A stretch of DNA of 64,000 nt from Acridotheres tristis (Eukaryota > Chordata > Aves > Passeriformes > Sturnidae), in assembly GCA_037013685.1 (NCBI GenBank), contig CM072897.1:16414643-16478642 (forward strand). The letters are read 5' to 3'. Numbering within the stretch: position 1 is the stretch's first letter; the number at the start of each line of letters is the position of its first letter. The notes beneath the pieces were generated by a model. It had not been told where the DNA came from. It saw nothing but the letters and a program-made list of their open reading frames with translations, and did no database searches. The position numbers and the translations under genes were made by a program. Shown here one piece after another: positions 12,691-25,200 of this stretch.

Positions 12691-15600
12691 ACTTAAAGCA
12701 ATACTTTTTGAAGGCAGAGTTGGCTGACTTGAGTCATCCTGTATTCCAAAGGGAAAGCTAAGCCATGATTCTTTGGTTTAGCCGAATTGGAAATAGTGGA
12801 GCTATAGCTGTTGTGTGGAGACCTCTAACAGGCCATCAGAGGGACCCTGAATTCCTAAGGTAGAGCTGAGAAGAATATCAGCCTGGAAGCTCATGTCAAA
12901 CCTGTCTTAGCAATCAAAGTCTGAAATAACAAAACACAAAATAATGTCAACATTTGAGAAGAAAAGGTCATATGCCTCCAGCCAAGCTTTGTAGGATTTC
13001 CCTTCTGAGTAACAGCTGGTCTGTCACTGTCTTAGAGCCAGCCTGGCTTAAAGACAATCACAGGACAAAAATTAAGGAAATAATCTCCCTGCAGCAGGTC
13101 TCTAGTGGCAGCCCACAACTACTATTGCAAATACCATCTTTCACTTTCCTCCATTTTCACTGCTGTTTGTCTGCTTTAACTGAGAGGTGAATGTGTACAA
13201 TCTCATCAGATCTACAATTCAAAAGACAGTGGTATGTTGTATCTGTATGGCTGAGTGTCAGCCATCAGTAGCACAGAATCTCAGAATAACTTCATATTAC
13301 TACAGAGGTGTACTCCACAGGAATAAAGGTTAAAAGATTGCTGCTACATCAACCTGAGAGTCTAACAAAGTTCACCCAAAACTGCTGTTCCCATGCAGAC
13401 ACCCCAAGTTCCATGCTTAACAGAATTAAGAACAGCTGACAGATGTAATTTAGTCATCATGGGTATCTTATCCTCATCTTGTACTAGGTTAAAGGAAGCT
13501 ACCACTTGCTTTGTGTTTTGGTAATATGGACAGAACCTACTATAAAGCCACTAAAGACATTAATCTCTGCATAAAGAAACAGTCCCTTCCCCCCAGAGAA
13601 ACTAATGGTCTGATGAAGAGATCCTGGTCTTTTTGCTGCTTCTCAATCACAGGCAAGAAATAAGGCTATTTGAACTTTAATATAAGCTTCATATGTTTAT
13701 GTATTGCAGTGCAGGTTATTTATACATTATGCAGCCAAGGTTATTTAAGCTTGTGCTCCTTTGAGGTTACCTGTAAGGGAATTAAAGTTGTTTTGTAATT
13801 TAAATTCTTCTCTGCAATAACTATTATATGTGCACCTGTCACAGAATAACTGGCCTCATTAGGGAAAAGGTAGTCCAGACAGGACAGCACACATGCAGCA
13901 GCCTCCTGCCTTGGGCACAGCAAAGGACCTGTGCCACCACAGCAACCTGCACTGGCTATGGAGAGGAAGGCTGCCAGGTGAACGAGACAGAGGGGCTGAG
14001 AGGCTCACACAGAGATTCCAGAGAGAGAAAAATGAGAGCTGGATGAGCTCTGAAGAATTCAGGAATGAGAAGTATCTGAGAGACAAGGACTTCCCCCCCT
14101 CATCCTTTCTAAAACAACAAAGGTCACGAGGCAGTGAAGCAACCAAGTACCTATATACTCATCCCTAAGCAAGATGAAACCCTTCAGTGCAGACATTTTA
14201 GAACCTTACACGACTTCAATAAAGTCTACTCATTATTTAACTAAAAAGAGATATTGGCCAATTAATATCAGTTCAAATGTGACCCGAGGCTTATCAGTCA
14301 TCCTGATGTGTAGAAAAAGGAGTGCAGGACTCTGCTTGATCAGAAAGGAGCAACAAGAGCAAGTCTGGCAGCATTTTAGCCTACCTTAAAGTTGTAAGCC
14401 ATCCTGCACAAATATTGTGCCTTTCTATTTTACCAGATGGCTGCTATCATAAAAGGAGTCTTTGGTCCCTGTCACAACTTTTCATCACTGTGTACAAAAT
14501 ACAGCAAATATTTGCATCTTTTAGCATCAGTTACAGAGCATTTGCCATCATCTCTGGTGTGTACAGTAACATTATATGGTAACATGACTGGACTGATGAA
14601 TATTGCTTTATGCCTGAGAAAACCTACCAGCAATTTTTTGATCATATCCCATTCAGAGTATAAAATAAGCCCTTGCACTAGGATAGCATCTGCTCTCCTC
14701 CCTCATGTCATTCTGAAAGACACATGTATTTTATTTGGTTCAGCTTGCCTTGAACTGGAAAAGAGGATTCATTAGGGTCACAGCAATTAAGCTGGCTGAG
14801 ACACAAACAGATGTCTACACCAAATTCTGTGCTATCTTGACCAAGTAAGGTTTTGGCACACTGTGAATGGCGTGCCCTGCTGACCAAATGCTGCCACCTT
14901 GCCTCAGCCATACATGCCCTGAGGGGAAATAGCTGCACGTCTCCACGTGAGAGCAATTTCCCATTTTAAAAAACCATTCCTGAATTAATAATCTGAATAG
15001 TAATCCCAAAATTAAATTAAAATATGTAACCACATTATTGCAAGTCGGATGTTTATTTTCTTCCTGTGTACAGAATTGCAGGCCAATAATGTGCACCAGA
15101 CAGCATCACACCCACTGCTACAGCTCTGCAGAAGTAGGTGGTGTTGGTGATAATGGATGGAAGAATCACACTAAACATTGTAATCGTGCTTCCAGAACTG
15201 CAGTACCTGAGAAGTGCAGTTAACACCAAGAATATTTTGTCAGGAAGATACCAGTAAATTTAATAAGTATGCAACTTCAAAACTTTACTTTTTCAAAAGC
15301 AGAATACCGAATCATCACAGAACCACTGGCAAAAACATTTTATAACTGCCAGAAGCTTTCATTAAACAGATGAAAACTGAAGAGTAGAACAGCTGTTACT
15401 AACACTGATATGCTCAATATAAGGTCAGCTACTAGTATTAAGAAAACATCACTCACCTTGTACAGCACCATTAATAAGTACTGACTGAAATTCACCTGTT
15501 GATGCAGATTATTACCACATAAACTCATCCAGCTTGCATTTAATTATTGACAAGCTTGTGTTCAGACTTTCTAGTTGCTAGAGATCCAAAGCAGTCCACA

Positions 15601-17139
15601 CAAAGAGGGCATTAAAACAGTCTGCACCATTCAGCAGAAATCCTCCAAGTGTTCCTCACCACTCTAATTTCTAAATTCTGCAGTTGCTGCCCACATTCAA
15701 AAGGCCAGAAAGCAGCAAGTTTAAAAATAAAGACATAGAAGCAATTCCTTCTGTATCATTTACATTCTTCTAGGAGGAAGCTAAGGGAACCAGGAAGTTC
15801 CTCAGGCTGCTAGCAGAGCTAATTAACTTGGCTGATGAAAACTCCTCACTTGTTCATTAACAGAAGATTCATACATGAACTTATGTGAGAATCTGGAAGA
15901 AATCCTTGCAAGATTGGTCATCCACTCTGAATTTCACCTGTCATCACAAACATACAGAGCTCTTCACTGCTACTGCCATGCAGGCAGGTGTGGTTTGAGC
16001 CACTCCTCACATAAATTTGTTGCTCTGGAATCCAGCACCCATCTCCACTGCAGTGACAAACACCATGGACTTGTAGTGTGTGCTAATACAGTACATGGCC
16101 CGGTTTTCCTAAAGACACTTTTGCTGAATTTAGGGGTTTTCTACAATATAGTCCTGCCATGACAGCTCAGCAATGCTGGATGTTCTGTCAAGCACTGTCC
16201 TAAGAAGTCCAGGTTAGGTCATTAGCACACAGTATTAGCATTGTTGGTTGAGGAAATATCGTAAAGACAAACAAAAGTTAAATATCTGCTTCTAGCCCTC
16301 CTATAAAGCAAGATTCTTACTTATTAAGAAAGGGAACAACTCCTGTCTGACTAGTTACCAACCCTTGTCACCTCAGCTCTGCACACAGAAAAAAGTAATT
16401 CAGAAAAGTCTGAAAGGTGCAGAGGTGCTCTGTACTTGCCATCTTCCTACTTCACTCTAAGCTCAAACCTGGACAGATACTTGCCCTCTTGTCTCTTCTA
16501 AGTTCTAAAAGGCCTAGGCAAAGGAAACCAACTTCTTTCCTAGGCCTCACTGGATTCTTGCTGAAAAGTTATTTTACGCTTCTGTCTCCTCATGTTTCTA
16601 CTTAGGCCTTCCTACTGAGAGTATATCATGCTCCTTTCCTAAGGATAAATGCTAAAAATACATATTTTGTTGGCTTGTAATTTAAAGTTGCTGTGTCTGA
16701 AAATCAGTAACAAAGGGAGATTTTGTTACAGCAGGAAACAAAAAATATAACAACATATTCAAAGCATCTGTTCACCTTATGATTCAGAGGCCTAATCAGG
16801 TAACAGTAAATCCTCTGCAACAGAGAAGAGCTGTTCTGCAGTCAAATACTTAGTAAGCAGACAGTATTTTTGATACAGCATATTAAATATTGACGTGAAA
16901 GAGAAAAGTTACACCCAGAGGTACCATAATTATCTTTCCTTTCCATCCTCAACCCCCAAACCACACTGTACAGCCTCAGCCAGGTGAGTGAAGCCAGGGC
17001 TGGCAGCTGCCGGTCGCTGTTCCCACAGAGGAACAGAAGCTCCTTGCCCAGACCCAACAGGCATTTGTTGGGCAGCAGAGCAAGGATCCATCTCTGCTTT
17101 GGAGTTTCTGGTTTGAATGGTAACGTTCCATTAGACTGG
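12691..17139. other. Unannotated AT-rich sequence
   Basis: I see no gene or named mobile element. It contains a candidate conserved stretch at 13650-13870. A strong-looking splice-donor string (caggtgagtg) near 16981 has no supportable exon upstream. Confidence 0.5.
13650..13870. promoter_or_regulatory. Candidate conserved noncoding element
   Basis: An AT-rich, non-repetitive stretch with 'tttatgtattgcag', 'ttatttatacattatgcagcc', 'ggaattaaag' and an E-box CACCTG (about 13832). The texture resembles ancient conserved vertebrate noncoding DNA. This is pattern impression only; nothing in a single sequence proves conservation. Confidence 0.2.
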
Positions 17140-17540
17140 TGTGAGAAATGGGTGTTAAAGTGCTCGCTCACCACTGGTCTGAAAAACCATTGGGTACTGA
17201 GGAACGGCTGTGGGGGTCTGCACAAACATGACGCGTGCAAGTTTGCTGCAGAACCCACACAGTGTGAACAGTGTGAAAGGGGAAAATCACCACACATGTT
17301 CAAGGGGGAATATGTGCTGGTGATTTGGGAAGGCTGCACCTTCCTGGTACCTCAGCCAACAGGAAAAGACGAGGGCAACAAGCAGCCAGGAGTTCTCTAT
17401 AAATGGAGTCTGCGGCCTCCAAAAACTTGAGACCCGCAGGGGTGTGGCCCAGGGGGCTCTCTCCCTTTATTCGAATCAAATTGCAGAACTTCTGTCTCCT
17501 TTGTGGACCCTGATTTTTCAGTGTGATTTTCCACACAACA
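17140..17540 (+). mobile_element. Solo LTR of an endogenous retrovirus (about 400 bp)
   Basis: The element opens with TGTGAGAAATGG and closes with CCACACAACA, the TG...CA form of retroviral LTRs. It has a TATA box (TATAAAT, 17398-17404) about 140 bp before its end. A run 'tttattcgaatcaaatt' follows at the place where a polyadenylation signal is expected; there it reads AATCAA (17474-17479) rather than AATAAA. No gag, pol or env sequence adjoins it, so it is best read as a solo LTR, probably class II (ERVK-like) by length and termini. Flanking direct repeats are not clean (gactgg versus ctgtga), so the insertion is old or my edges are off by a few bases. The overlapping open frames here (165 codons minus, 148 plus) are chance frames in the LTR and its left flank. 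Confidence 0.7.
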
Positions 17541-18007
17541 CTGTGAAAGTGAATATTCTAAGTATGCAATGCAGCCCAAATCCCATGAAAACAGTAATGC
17601 CGACATTCTACAACGCATGAAGTAGTACATCTACATCAGAGCTACAGCAATGCCTCACTGAGGAGGGAGAATAGAGAAGCACAGAGGTTATTCTTGAACA
17701 ATAAGCAAAGGCCTCTGCCTGCTGCCTTAGCTGTTAGCACACCAGCAGGAGCAGCAGCTCCAGTTCCCACTTGGAGAGCCTGGGAAGGGGCTGCAGGCCT
17801 GGCCCGGCGCTGAGGGCCGCACACGGCCATTCCAACTCTGAGCCCTCACTCCCACAAAGTCAACTCAGCTCCACAGGAGCTGGGATCCAGATCACAGCTT
17901 GAGGCTTCAAGCCACGTTGCTGCACATGTCCGAGAAGGGCGAAGGCCAGCTGCTCCCTGAAGGGTGCAGAGCGGCAGTACCCATGCCTGGGCAGAGATAC
18001 AGCGATG
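17541..18007. other. Unannotated sequence rising to a GC-rich patch
   Basis: I see no gene. From about 17720 the sequence becomes GC-rich with several CpGs (for example near 17800-17825), leading into the 37-bp minisatellite. Confidence 0.45.
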
Positions 18008-18167
18008 GCCGAGCTGCACAAAGGCACAGCTCTGAAGAGCCCAGGCCGAGCTGGACAAAGGCACAGCTCTGAAGAGCCCAGGCCGAGCTGGACAAAGGCA
18101 CAGCTCTGAAGAGCCCAGGCCGAGCTGGACAAAGGCACAGCTCTGAAGAGCCCAGGCTGAGCTGCAA
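18008..18167. repeat. 37-bp minisatellite, about 4.3 copies
   Basis: Units start at 18008, 18045, 18082, 18119 and 18156 (partial). The unit begins 'gccgagctggacaaaggcac' and ends 'agcccag'. Copies two to four are nearly identical; the first differs by c for g ('gctgcac') and the last is a 12-bp partial copy with a t. Because 37 is not a multiple of three and the unit has no minus-strand stop in any frame, all three minus frames stay open and give a repeating Leu/Ser/Cys/Ala-rich peptide. Those frames (17846-18190) are an artefact of the repeat. Confidence 0.97.
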
Positions 18168-18844
18168 TGGCTCCTCACGGCCAAGGGCACAAGGTGGGGA
18201 GGCCCCAGGTGAGGCGCATCAGGACAATCCAGGGCTGTCAGGCCCCTAATGGAGAACCACCGCTCACCTCACGAAGCATCAGCTGTGTTGGTTCCCTCTC
18301 ATGCCCAGAAAGAAGTATGAGCTGTTTCTAGAACCCTTTGTTCTCACTGCTGCCAAGCCAGCTCAGAGGTTCATTGCTAACAAACACGTCTACAGCAGAC
18401 CATGTCCTTTCCTACCATATTTTCAGCTTCTTCAAGAGTTCACTGCCCATTGTATTTTGGCATCCTAAATGGAACAAACTCCAAACTGAGTAGTAACTGT
18501 CTTTTCTGTGTGTCTAAAGTGACGTTTTAAGCCATTTCTTGCTTCATTTGAAGGGATTCTCTTTTCTCTAAATCCCTGGGAGCTACAAGTTTTCTGCCTT
18601 TAAGACATGTGAGTTTAGGGGTACACACAGAGTTGTGTGCCCCATACACCCTCATTCCTCACCCTCCCCAGCCATAGGACCATGAGCAGCAGCTTTAGGC
18701 ACTTGCTTGGCTGGGAAGGGGCTCGCAGCCAGCCCAGCCCCAGCACCCACTAATTGCCTACGAAGAAAGTAGGTTGCAAATGAAAGTGTGACTGGCACCG
18801 TCACACAGGGTGATGAGAAGGAACTGTGGCAGTAGAGAAAGCAC

Positions 18845-18976
18845 AGGGATATAAATGTGGATAATTGGAATGATTTAATTTGCTAATGTTGCATAAGAGG
18901 CGTAATTAGTTCAGTAACAGTGAGAGCAGCAGAGGAATCAGACTAGTAATCACAAATAATTACGTGCCAATTACAC
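18845..18976. promoter_or_regulatory. Homeodomain-motif cluster, candidate enhancer
   Basis: About 130 bp carry seven TAAT/ATTA cores with typical homeodomain flanks: ataattgg (18861), tttaatt (about 18874), ctaatg (about 18883), gtaattag (about 18902), gtaatcac (about 18946), ataattac (about 18956) and caattac (about 18968). The stretch is not simple-sequence DNA. Such density is usual in developmental enhancers, but AT-rich DNA also produces TAAT cores by chance. Target gene unknown. Confidence 0.3.
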
Positions 18977-21900
18977 ATAGTAAGGGGGTTTTGTTGTTAT
19001 TGAATGGTCAGAATTTGGGAACTAGACCAAATAACAGACCTCACAATCTCTGTTTCAGTCACTCTTTCTTTCCTAAAGCAGCAAAGCCTCTCTACCTTTT
19101 CTGTGGTAAAAAAAAACAACAACAAAAACAACCAAGAAAGACCCAAGAAAAATGTGATGTGCATCCAAATTGGACAGTATTCTTATCAGGAAAGATAAAC
19201 TTCTAGCATCTTTCCAAAGCTCCATCTCTGTAGCCAAAATCTTTGTCTTGTCCACACTGTCAATACCATCTGCCAGCAGCCTCCTCAGCTCATAAGCCAT
19301 CTGCCAGCCATTGACCTAGAGCTTTGCATGCTCTCACTGCCATGCTTGCCTAAGCTTCTGCATTTCCACATCTCTCACTAGCCTCCTACCCTGCTCTCAC
19401 ACATCCTCACAGAAGAACTGATCCAGACAAATATTACTAAGCCAACAAAAATGGAAGGAGCTGAATACTGGTTGTCTTTCCTGTGAAAAATGTGCCCCTC
19501 CCCTTTCTTTTCTTTTTGTTATTTCCTAGGTAAAAAAATATAAGGCCTTTGAGTTGTTCTGCAATAAAAAGCCAAACAGTAGTGGAATAATTCACGATTC
19601 AGCACAGAGCATAAATGAGTTCATTTAAATAGACTATTTCTTTTTAATTACAAAACTAAAATAAAAATCAAGAAAATTAAGATCTGTATTTTATTATAGA
19701 TAAAAGCCACTTATCACATATTTATTCTCATATCTGACAGTCTTTAGCTGAGGGAAACTATAACTGCCTTGAGTTCTAAGTTGGACACTGTAGTTTACTG
19801 CCATTAGATAAAGTTACTATAATAAATTAAGAAAATACTGTAGATAAAGAAGAACAATGCTGCCACTACCACTGGAGTTTGAAATTCACATTTACTGATG
19901 TAAATTTTTTTGTCCAAATCTGAAATTATGTACTTAGGAATATGAAAACAGCTTTTGTGTCTTTCAAGTTTGCACAGAAGAGGACATCCCTGACAGCCTT
20001 GACTCCAATTCCCACACATCCATAAAAGCATAAAATGAGATTGCCTATGGTGTGCCCAAATGAAAAAAGGACTATCTTTCAGTTGCAGATAATACACTAC
20101 TACTAAGAAAGTCAGCATCTGGAAATCCAGATCATGATTGTTTTTCCTAATGTAAGAAAGCATCAAGTACCCCTTTCCTCAGCAATCTCTTAGATTGTAG
20201 CAGAAAACATCACCATTCCCACAGAAACCAGTTCACTGGATCCGTTTGGACACAGCTCTTCTAATACTAGTTTTCCTTACCAGAGGTGTCTTGAAACTAA
20301 TTTTTGAACAAGGTTTTAACATTTAGGAGTGTGTTGATCTCACTCTTTACTGAGAGAACATTTTAGGCATCATTTAGTTTCTCTCCAGCACTGTAAGCAC
20401 ATTAACTCTTGAAGGTTTTGAACAAAGAAGTTCCAGTAATTTTTCTTAGAGATAGGGACGAGCATAAGAACAACATGACACAACATAAGAAAGCCTCGTT
20501 TGCAGCAGAAATATTAAAAAGCAATTTTGTCCCCAGTTGCTAGCCTGCACAAATTTATTATCTACTCACAAACGCATGCTGCTGATGTAACCTCATAGGG
20601 GTTCATGTCCCTGAATCTTCAGTAAAATTAATTGGGCCAGTATAATATATGATCTAGTTCTTTTGTTCATTTAGCTCATTTGTGTAACTTTCTGAGGATA
20701 TGTTTGTTATATGTTTCCTTGTAGAATTGCACAGATGAAGCTGCTTTGTTACCATGAGATTGGGGCAGAGGAATATTGTTTCTTCTCAAACCAGGTGACA
20801 AAGCAGGGCACAGCCCTTGCTATGCTGCAGCTTCTCCCCTGTCCTGGAATTTCTCAACACAGTTAAGTGGCTTCTGGGCTGTGCAGCTGAGAGTTGCAGA
20901 GGTGCTGCAGGGCTGGGCAGAGGCATGTCACAGGGAACAGAAGCTTTCTGCCCCTTTCAAATCTGCCTACACATTCCCACATTGCAGGAACACCATGAGG
21001 TCTTTCCTGCACTGGGAGACCCTGAAGATTATCTCCTTTCCCCTGCAATAGATGCCTCATTTGGGAAATTTCAGATAGGTATGAACAAGTAATAAATTTA
21101 AGGAACATGATGTAACGTTGTGGGGAAAATACACAACTCTAAGTGTCCCGTACTCATTTTCCAGCCTCCCAGTCCCGTGTCACAGTGCACTCAGGGCACC
21201 AACCCCTCTGTGTGTACCCAGCCCAAGGAGACATCTTCTCTCTATCTGTTTCCTCTCTCTACAAAGGCACATCCATGCATCATATCAAAAAAAAAACCTC
21301 TAACCATTTCTTCAGCAACCTTCCCCTCCCCTCAGAGCTGCACAACATCCCTCTGGGCTGCCTGATCCTCAGCTATGCTGCATCACTTAACTGCTGCCTT
21401 AGCTCAAGGTTCACTTCCCACATTTTATTAAGTAAAACAGGGAATCTGTTTCACTGGGGCTTCATTTGAGCTTTATTGGAACTTATATTGCAAGTTTCCT
21501 GGAATACACTTGCTTTAAAAAATGTTTCTGATTTCTACCCTACATTCCCTTATCTGATGTAAAAATGCTCCATGTTGAATTTTTTCCCGTTATTTCCTCT
21601 GGGGAGGAACTGATATGACAGCTTGGTAGGCTTTATGCCATTCTGTTTGCAAAGCTGTTGTGATGCTTGTGATTTTTTTCTTATGTATTTTCCTTTAGAG
21701 ATTACTTGCTTTTTCTCCCTCTGATTGATACAAGGAAATACCTATCTACGAGAATTCCCTAGGAGAACCAACAAAGCAGAGTCAGAGGGGCAGAAACCTC
21801 ACTTGCAACATTGAAGAGAATCAGAAAGTCCCTTGACTCCTCCCTGCTCTGCAGCAGGAACTCTGTTTCAGGTGGTTCATGGGCTGTTTCAGCCACTGGG

Positions 21901-22140
21901 AAATGCACAAATGAATCATAACCCTGAGTTCATCAGATTTTTATCCCATACTTCTCCCCTTTGTCCTGTGGCAAGTCACAAACATCTCCTTGGTCTGCAG
22001 AGAGTATGTTACTTATATTTCCCTAAGGATCACAACTATGGCCCTTACACTGCTCTAGGGTGCCTGAAATGCTTCAGGCATTTGACCCCAAGTCAGTTCA
22101 GATAATGGAACTCGGATGTTGAAAAGGAATGAAAAACCCA

Positions 22141-22250
22141 AATTATGCAAATCCACTGCTCTGAGTAATTGACAACTCCTGTTTCCTCAGCCCCGTTGGC
22201 AGCTGCAGATTTCCTGTGTGTAGGTGAGGAGGAGCAGATTTAATTAGAGG
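22141..22250. promoter_or_regulatory. POU octamer plus TAATT motifs, candidate enhancer
   Basis: A perfect octamer ATGCAAAT (22145-22152) is followed by TAATTG (22166-22171) and TAATTA (22241-22246), with 'ggcagctgcag' (an E-box, CAGCTG) between. The arrangement resembles neural or developmental enhancers. This is inference from motifs alone. Confidence 0.22.
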
Positions 22251-25200
22251 AGGCTCCCATGCTTAAGTATCTACGTTTGTGGAAGGCAGGCAGTGATCCA
22301 TGCATGAGGGGCTGCTGGGCGACCCACGACATCTCACGGGCCTCACTTTCCTGCCTGTTGTTTCCCTGCTGATGTTTTACTATGTAAGTCAGTGTCAACC
22401 TGATTTATCTGCTGCTAAGGGAATTTTACAACAAATACACTGACATATTTGATTGTTCCACAGATAGGACCAAAACAAGTGCCACGTTGGTTCTATCATA
22501 CCGTTTAATAACCAGGTTTGGGTGCCCCAGAAATTTGTTTTCATCACGAAAACTACTTGAAAGGCTCCCTTTCTCCTTTATAAGATACCACAATATTCAA
22601 ATATTTTCCATATCTTCTTTTAATACGGACAATTTCTTTACTACTTCATTGTAAAAAAGATTAGGAAAAATCATCTGTAAAGCATGTCAGAGCCTTTTTT
22701 CCCCTCTGCTCAATAGAGAGAAGCCTTGATGCCCCTTGTAGCCCACTGCCTGTCTGCACAGCAGTTCCCCCTAATGGGCAACTATTCCTTCTGCAGATAA
22801 ATCCAAAGGGTGAACCTCCAGCAGGCCAGGGCCCTGCAGGTTCTAGTGCAAGAATCTGCCTGGGAAAAAGAACTTTCCTTTGCCCACCATAACTTCCTTT
22901 GTATATTCAATATACAGCTCAGTATTCAATGTACCTATACAGAAGGGAATCTGCACCTTAATGAATTAAGGACTTGAGAGCTTTTTAATAGGCTATTAAG
23001 GCTTGCAATTTGACACACAAAAGCCTACAGGTTATTAAAGTCTACATTAGTTTTGCAAAAAGTACTACTCATGCAGGCAAAAAGGTTTTTTCACAGTGTA
23101 TTACAGCAGCTATTTCTCCCCACCATAACCTATGGGTCAATGTATCAGCTCTTCACTCACATTTTCCAAAATTGCTTTGGAGGCCTTCTTTCACTGGGTG
23201 TTTGAACATGAAAAAACACAGTGCCTTTGTGCCAAACTCCCCACGATTTCCAAAAAGGTCCAAAAATACTCCTCAAAACACTTCAGAGCACAAGGGTAAC
23301 TAAAATAAGAAACAGACCTGGTATAATCTGAAGGGGTTGCCGGTAATGTCAGAGAAACAGTGTCACTTCAGCTTCCCCTGCTTTGTGAGAGATTTTGCTT
23401 TTGCAAAGGACTTTTGTAAGGACTGCAGCCCCAATGAAGCAAGACCTGACTCCCAGCTCTGGCTTTGGACAGGGGAGGGGCACACTCTGAATTCCAACAG
23501 AAGCCTTTAGCTCCACTGTCAGTGTTTCTCCTTTAAGAAGCAGAAGCCTCCCTCCAACATTCCCTTAGCTAACATCTAACTGAAGCTTTAGAAGAAAAAG
23601 ACAGACATATCAGGTTTTAGAGTGACAAATGTCTTGCATTTCTCTCACATGCAACAAAGGAAATGTTTAGAGAGCACTTGAGCTCAGAGAAAAAAGTTGC
23701 TATTAGAAGATCTAGTGTTAAACCCTGGATTAAAGCAAAGAGCTCCTCAGGAAATTCGATGCAAGCCACATGATACAGAAGTGCGAGCAAGAGAGGGGAA
23801 TGCCTTTCTTTTTGTCAAAATGCAATCAAAGTTATAAAAATGAGAAATAACAAAACTGTTTCTGATTCTGAAGCAGCGGAAAGCTGTGTGACACAAGGGG
23901 AGTGCCACTCAGGGACAGACCCCACCAGCCCAGGCACAGCCCCAGAAGGGACACACAGGCTCTCGAGTCAGGTGCTGGCACAGGCAGCCTGGCTTTGACA
24001 AGCACACAAGAGGCTTGCAGAGGAAAATCACTGAGAGAAAAGAACACTAACTTGAGACCAGATTGGAAGATTTGATTCAAGTGAGAACAGTTTCCCTCTT
24101 CAGAAAAAAAGAGACAAAAGAAATGCCCTTCTGTAATCGTAGTCCTTTTGCTTGAGAATCTCTTTCCCTCTGAAACAAGTCTATATGGTAGCTGTCTAAA
24201 CAAAAAAAAATTGGAACTAAGAAAATAATGTGATTAAATTGGCCCCAGTCTCTTTATTTTAAAACAATGTTGATACTATTTTTATGGAATAAAAAGCTAG
24301 AAAATTAATTAAGAAGCATAAATAAGATAATTTCCCTGCTCAGTAAATTTATGTTGACTCACATCTCTCAGGTAAATCACAGGTTTTGCTTTCATGACAC
24401 AATAGCTGCTTAGTGCTTTTGGTGTAACTCCTCACGGAAATACAACAGCAGTTGGCTCCCACATGTACATCGATATGAATCCAAAATTCTCTTTCTGTAA
24501 ATATTCTTCCTAGTAAAACTGGCTCCCCAGCATGCACACATAAAGATGAGTTGTGAGAGAATGGTAATTTCAATATCTGAATTGGGATCTACAATGCATA
24601 AAAAGGGCGAACCAGATTTATTATATTCACTGTGAATAAAGTCATTTGAGGGAATAACAGCTTTATGTTTATTCAAACATAACTGAACCCATTATTCTTC
24701 AACTGTTGACAAAATCATAAGGAAGAGTTCTCTGGTCTGTGGGGTAAAATGCTCTGAAGTTTCCATTTTAACTAAACTACTAAATGACATTCTGACTGAA
24801 AACAAGGGTGATATATTATATAAAACACTGACTAGGGCCACAGTCAGCATGACAAAGTAGGACTGGGCATGGAGAGATTTTATCGACAGATTTTCACACT
24901 TAATATTTAAGTGTTCTATCAAGGTTTCTACATGCCCAAAATTGACCTGTTAAAAAAACAATTTCTTGTGTCTTTCTTCCCCTTACTCCACTTTTCCTCC
25001 ACTGTCTCAGACAAGCTCCTGTAATTGCAGTCTTCTATCCAAAGCCAAATCCTACCCTTGCAAGGCTAAACTAAAGAAGCAGACTAAAGAAAACTCACCT
25101 CCAATTCACCAACTCTTTGTCTGGGTTGTGTTCCTTCCACCTTCCTACTTGGGTATATACTCTTAGTATATGAACAGTATCCTCTTCTCTGGGCTTCAAT

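Noticed and set aside
13268..13300. 'cacagaatctcagaataac' as a CR1 3' terminus
   Set aside because: The sequence that follows does not continue with CR1 hallmarks.
16977..16990. Splice-donor consensus caggtgagtg
   Set aside because: No acceptor and open exon could be paired with it. Such strings occur by chance in 64 kb.
16842..17430. Overlapping 165-codon minus and 148-codon plus frames
   Set aside because: They overlap each other on opposite strands and run through the solo LTR at 17140-17540. No domain is recognised.
17846..18190. Three minus-strand frames with repeating Cys/Leu/Ser-rich peptide
   Set aside because: The peptide repeat is produced by the 37-bp minisatellite read in all three frames.
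21965..22010. Possible MIR SINE remnant ('ggcaagtcac')
   Set aside because: Only about ten bases resemble the MIR core and the flanks do not continue the match.
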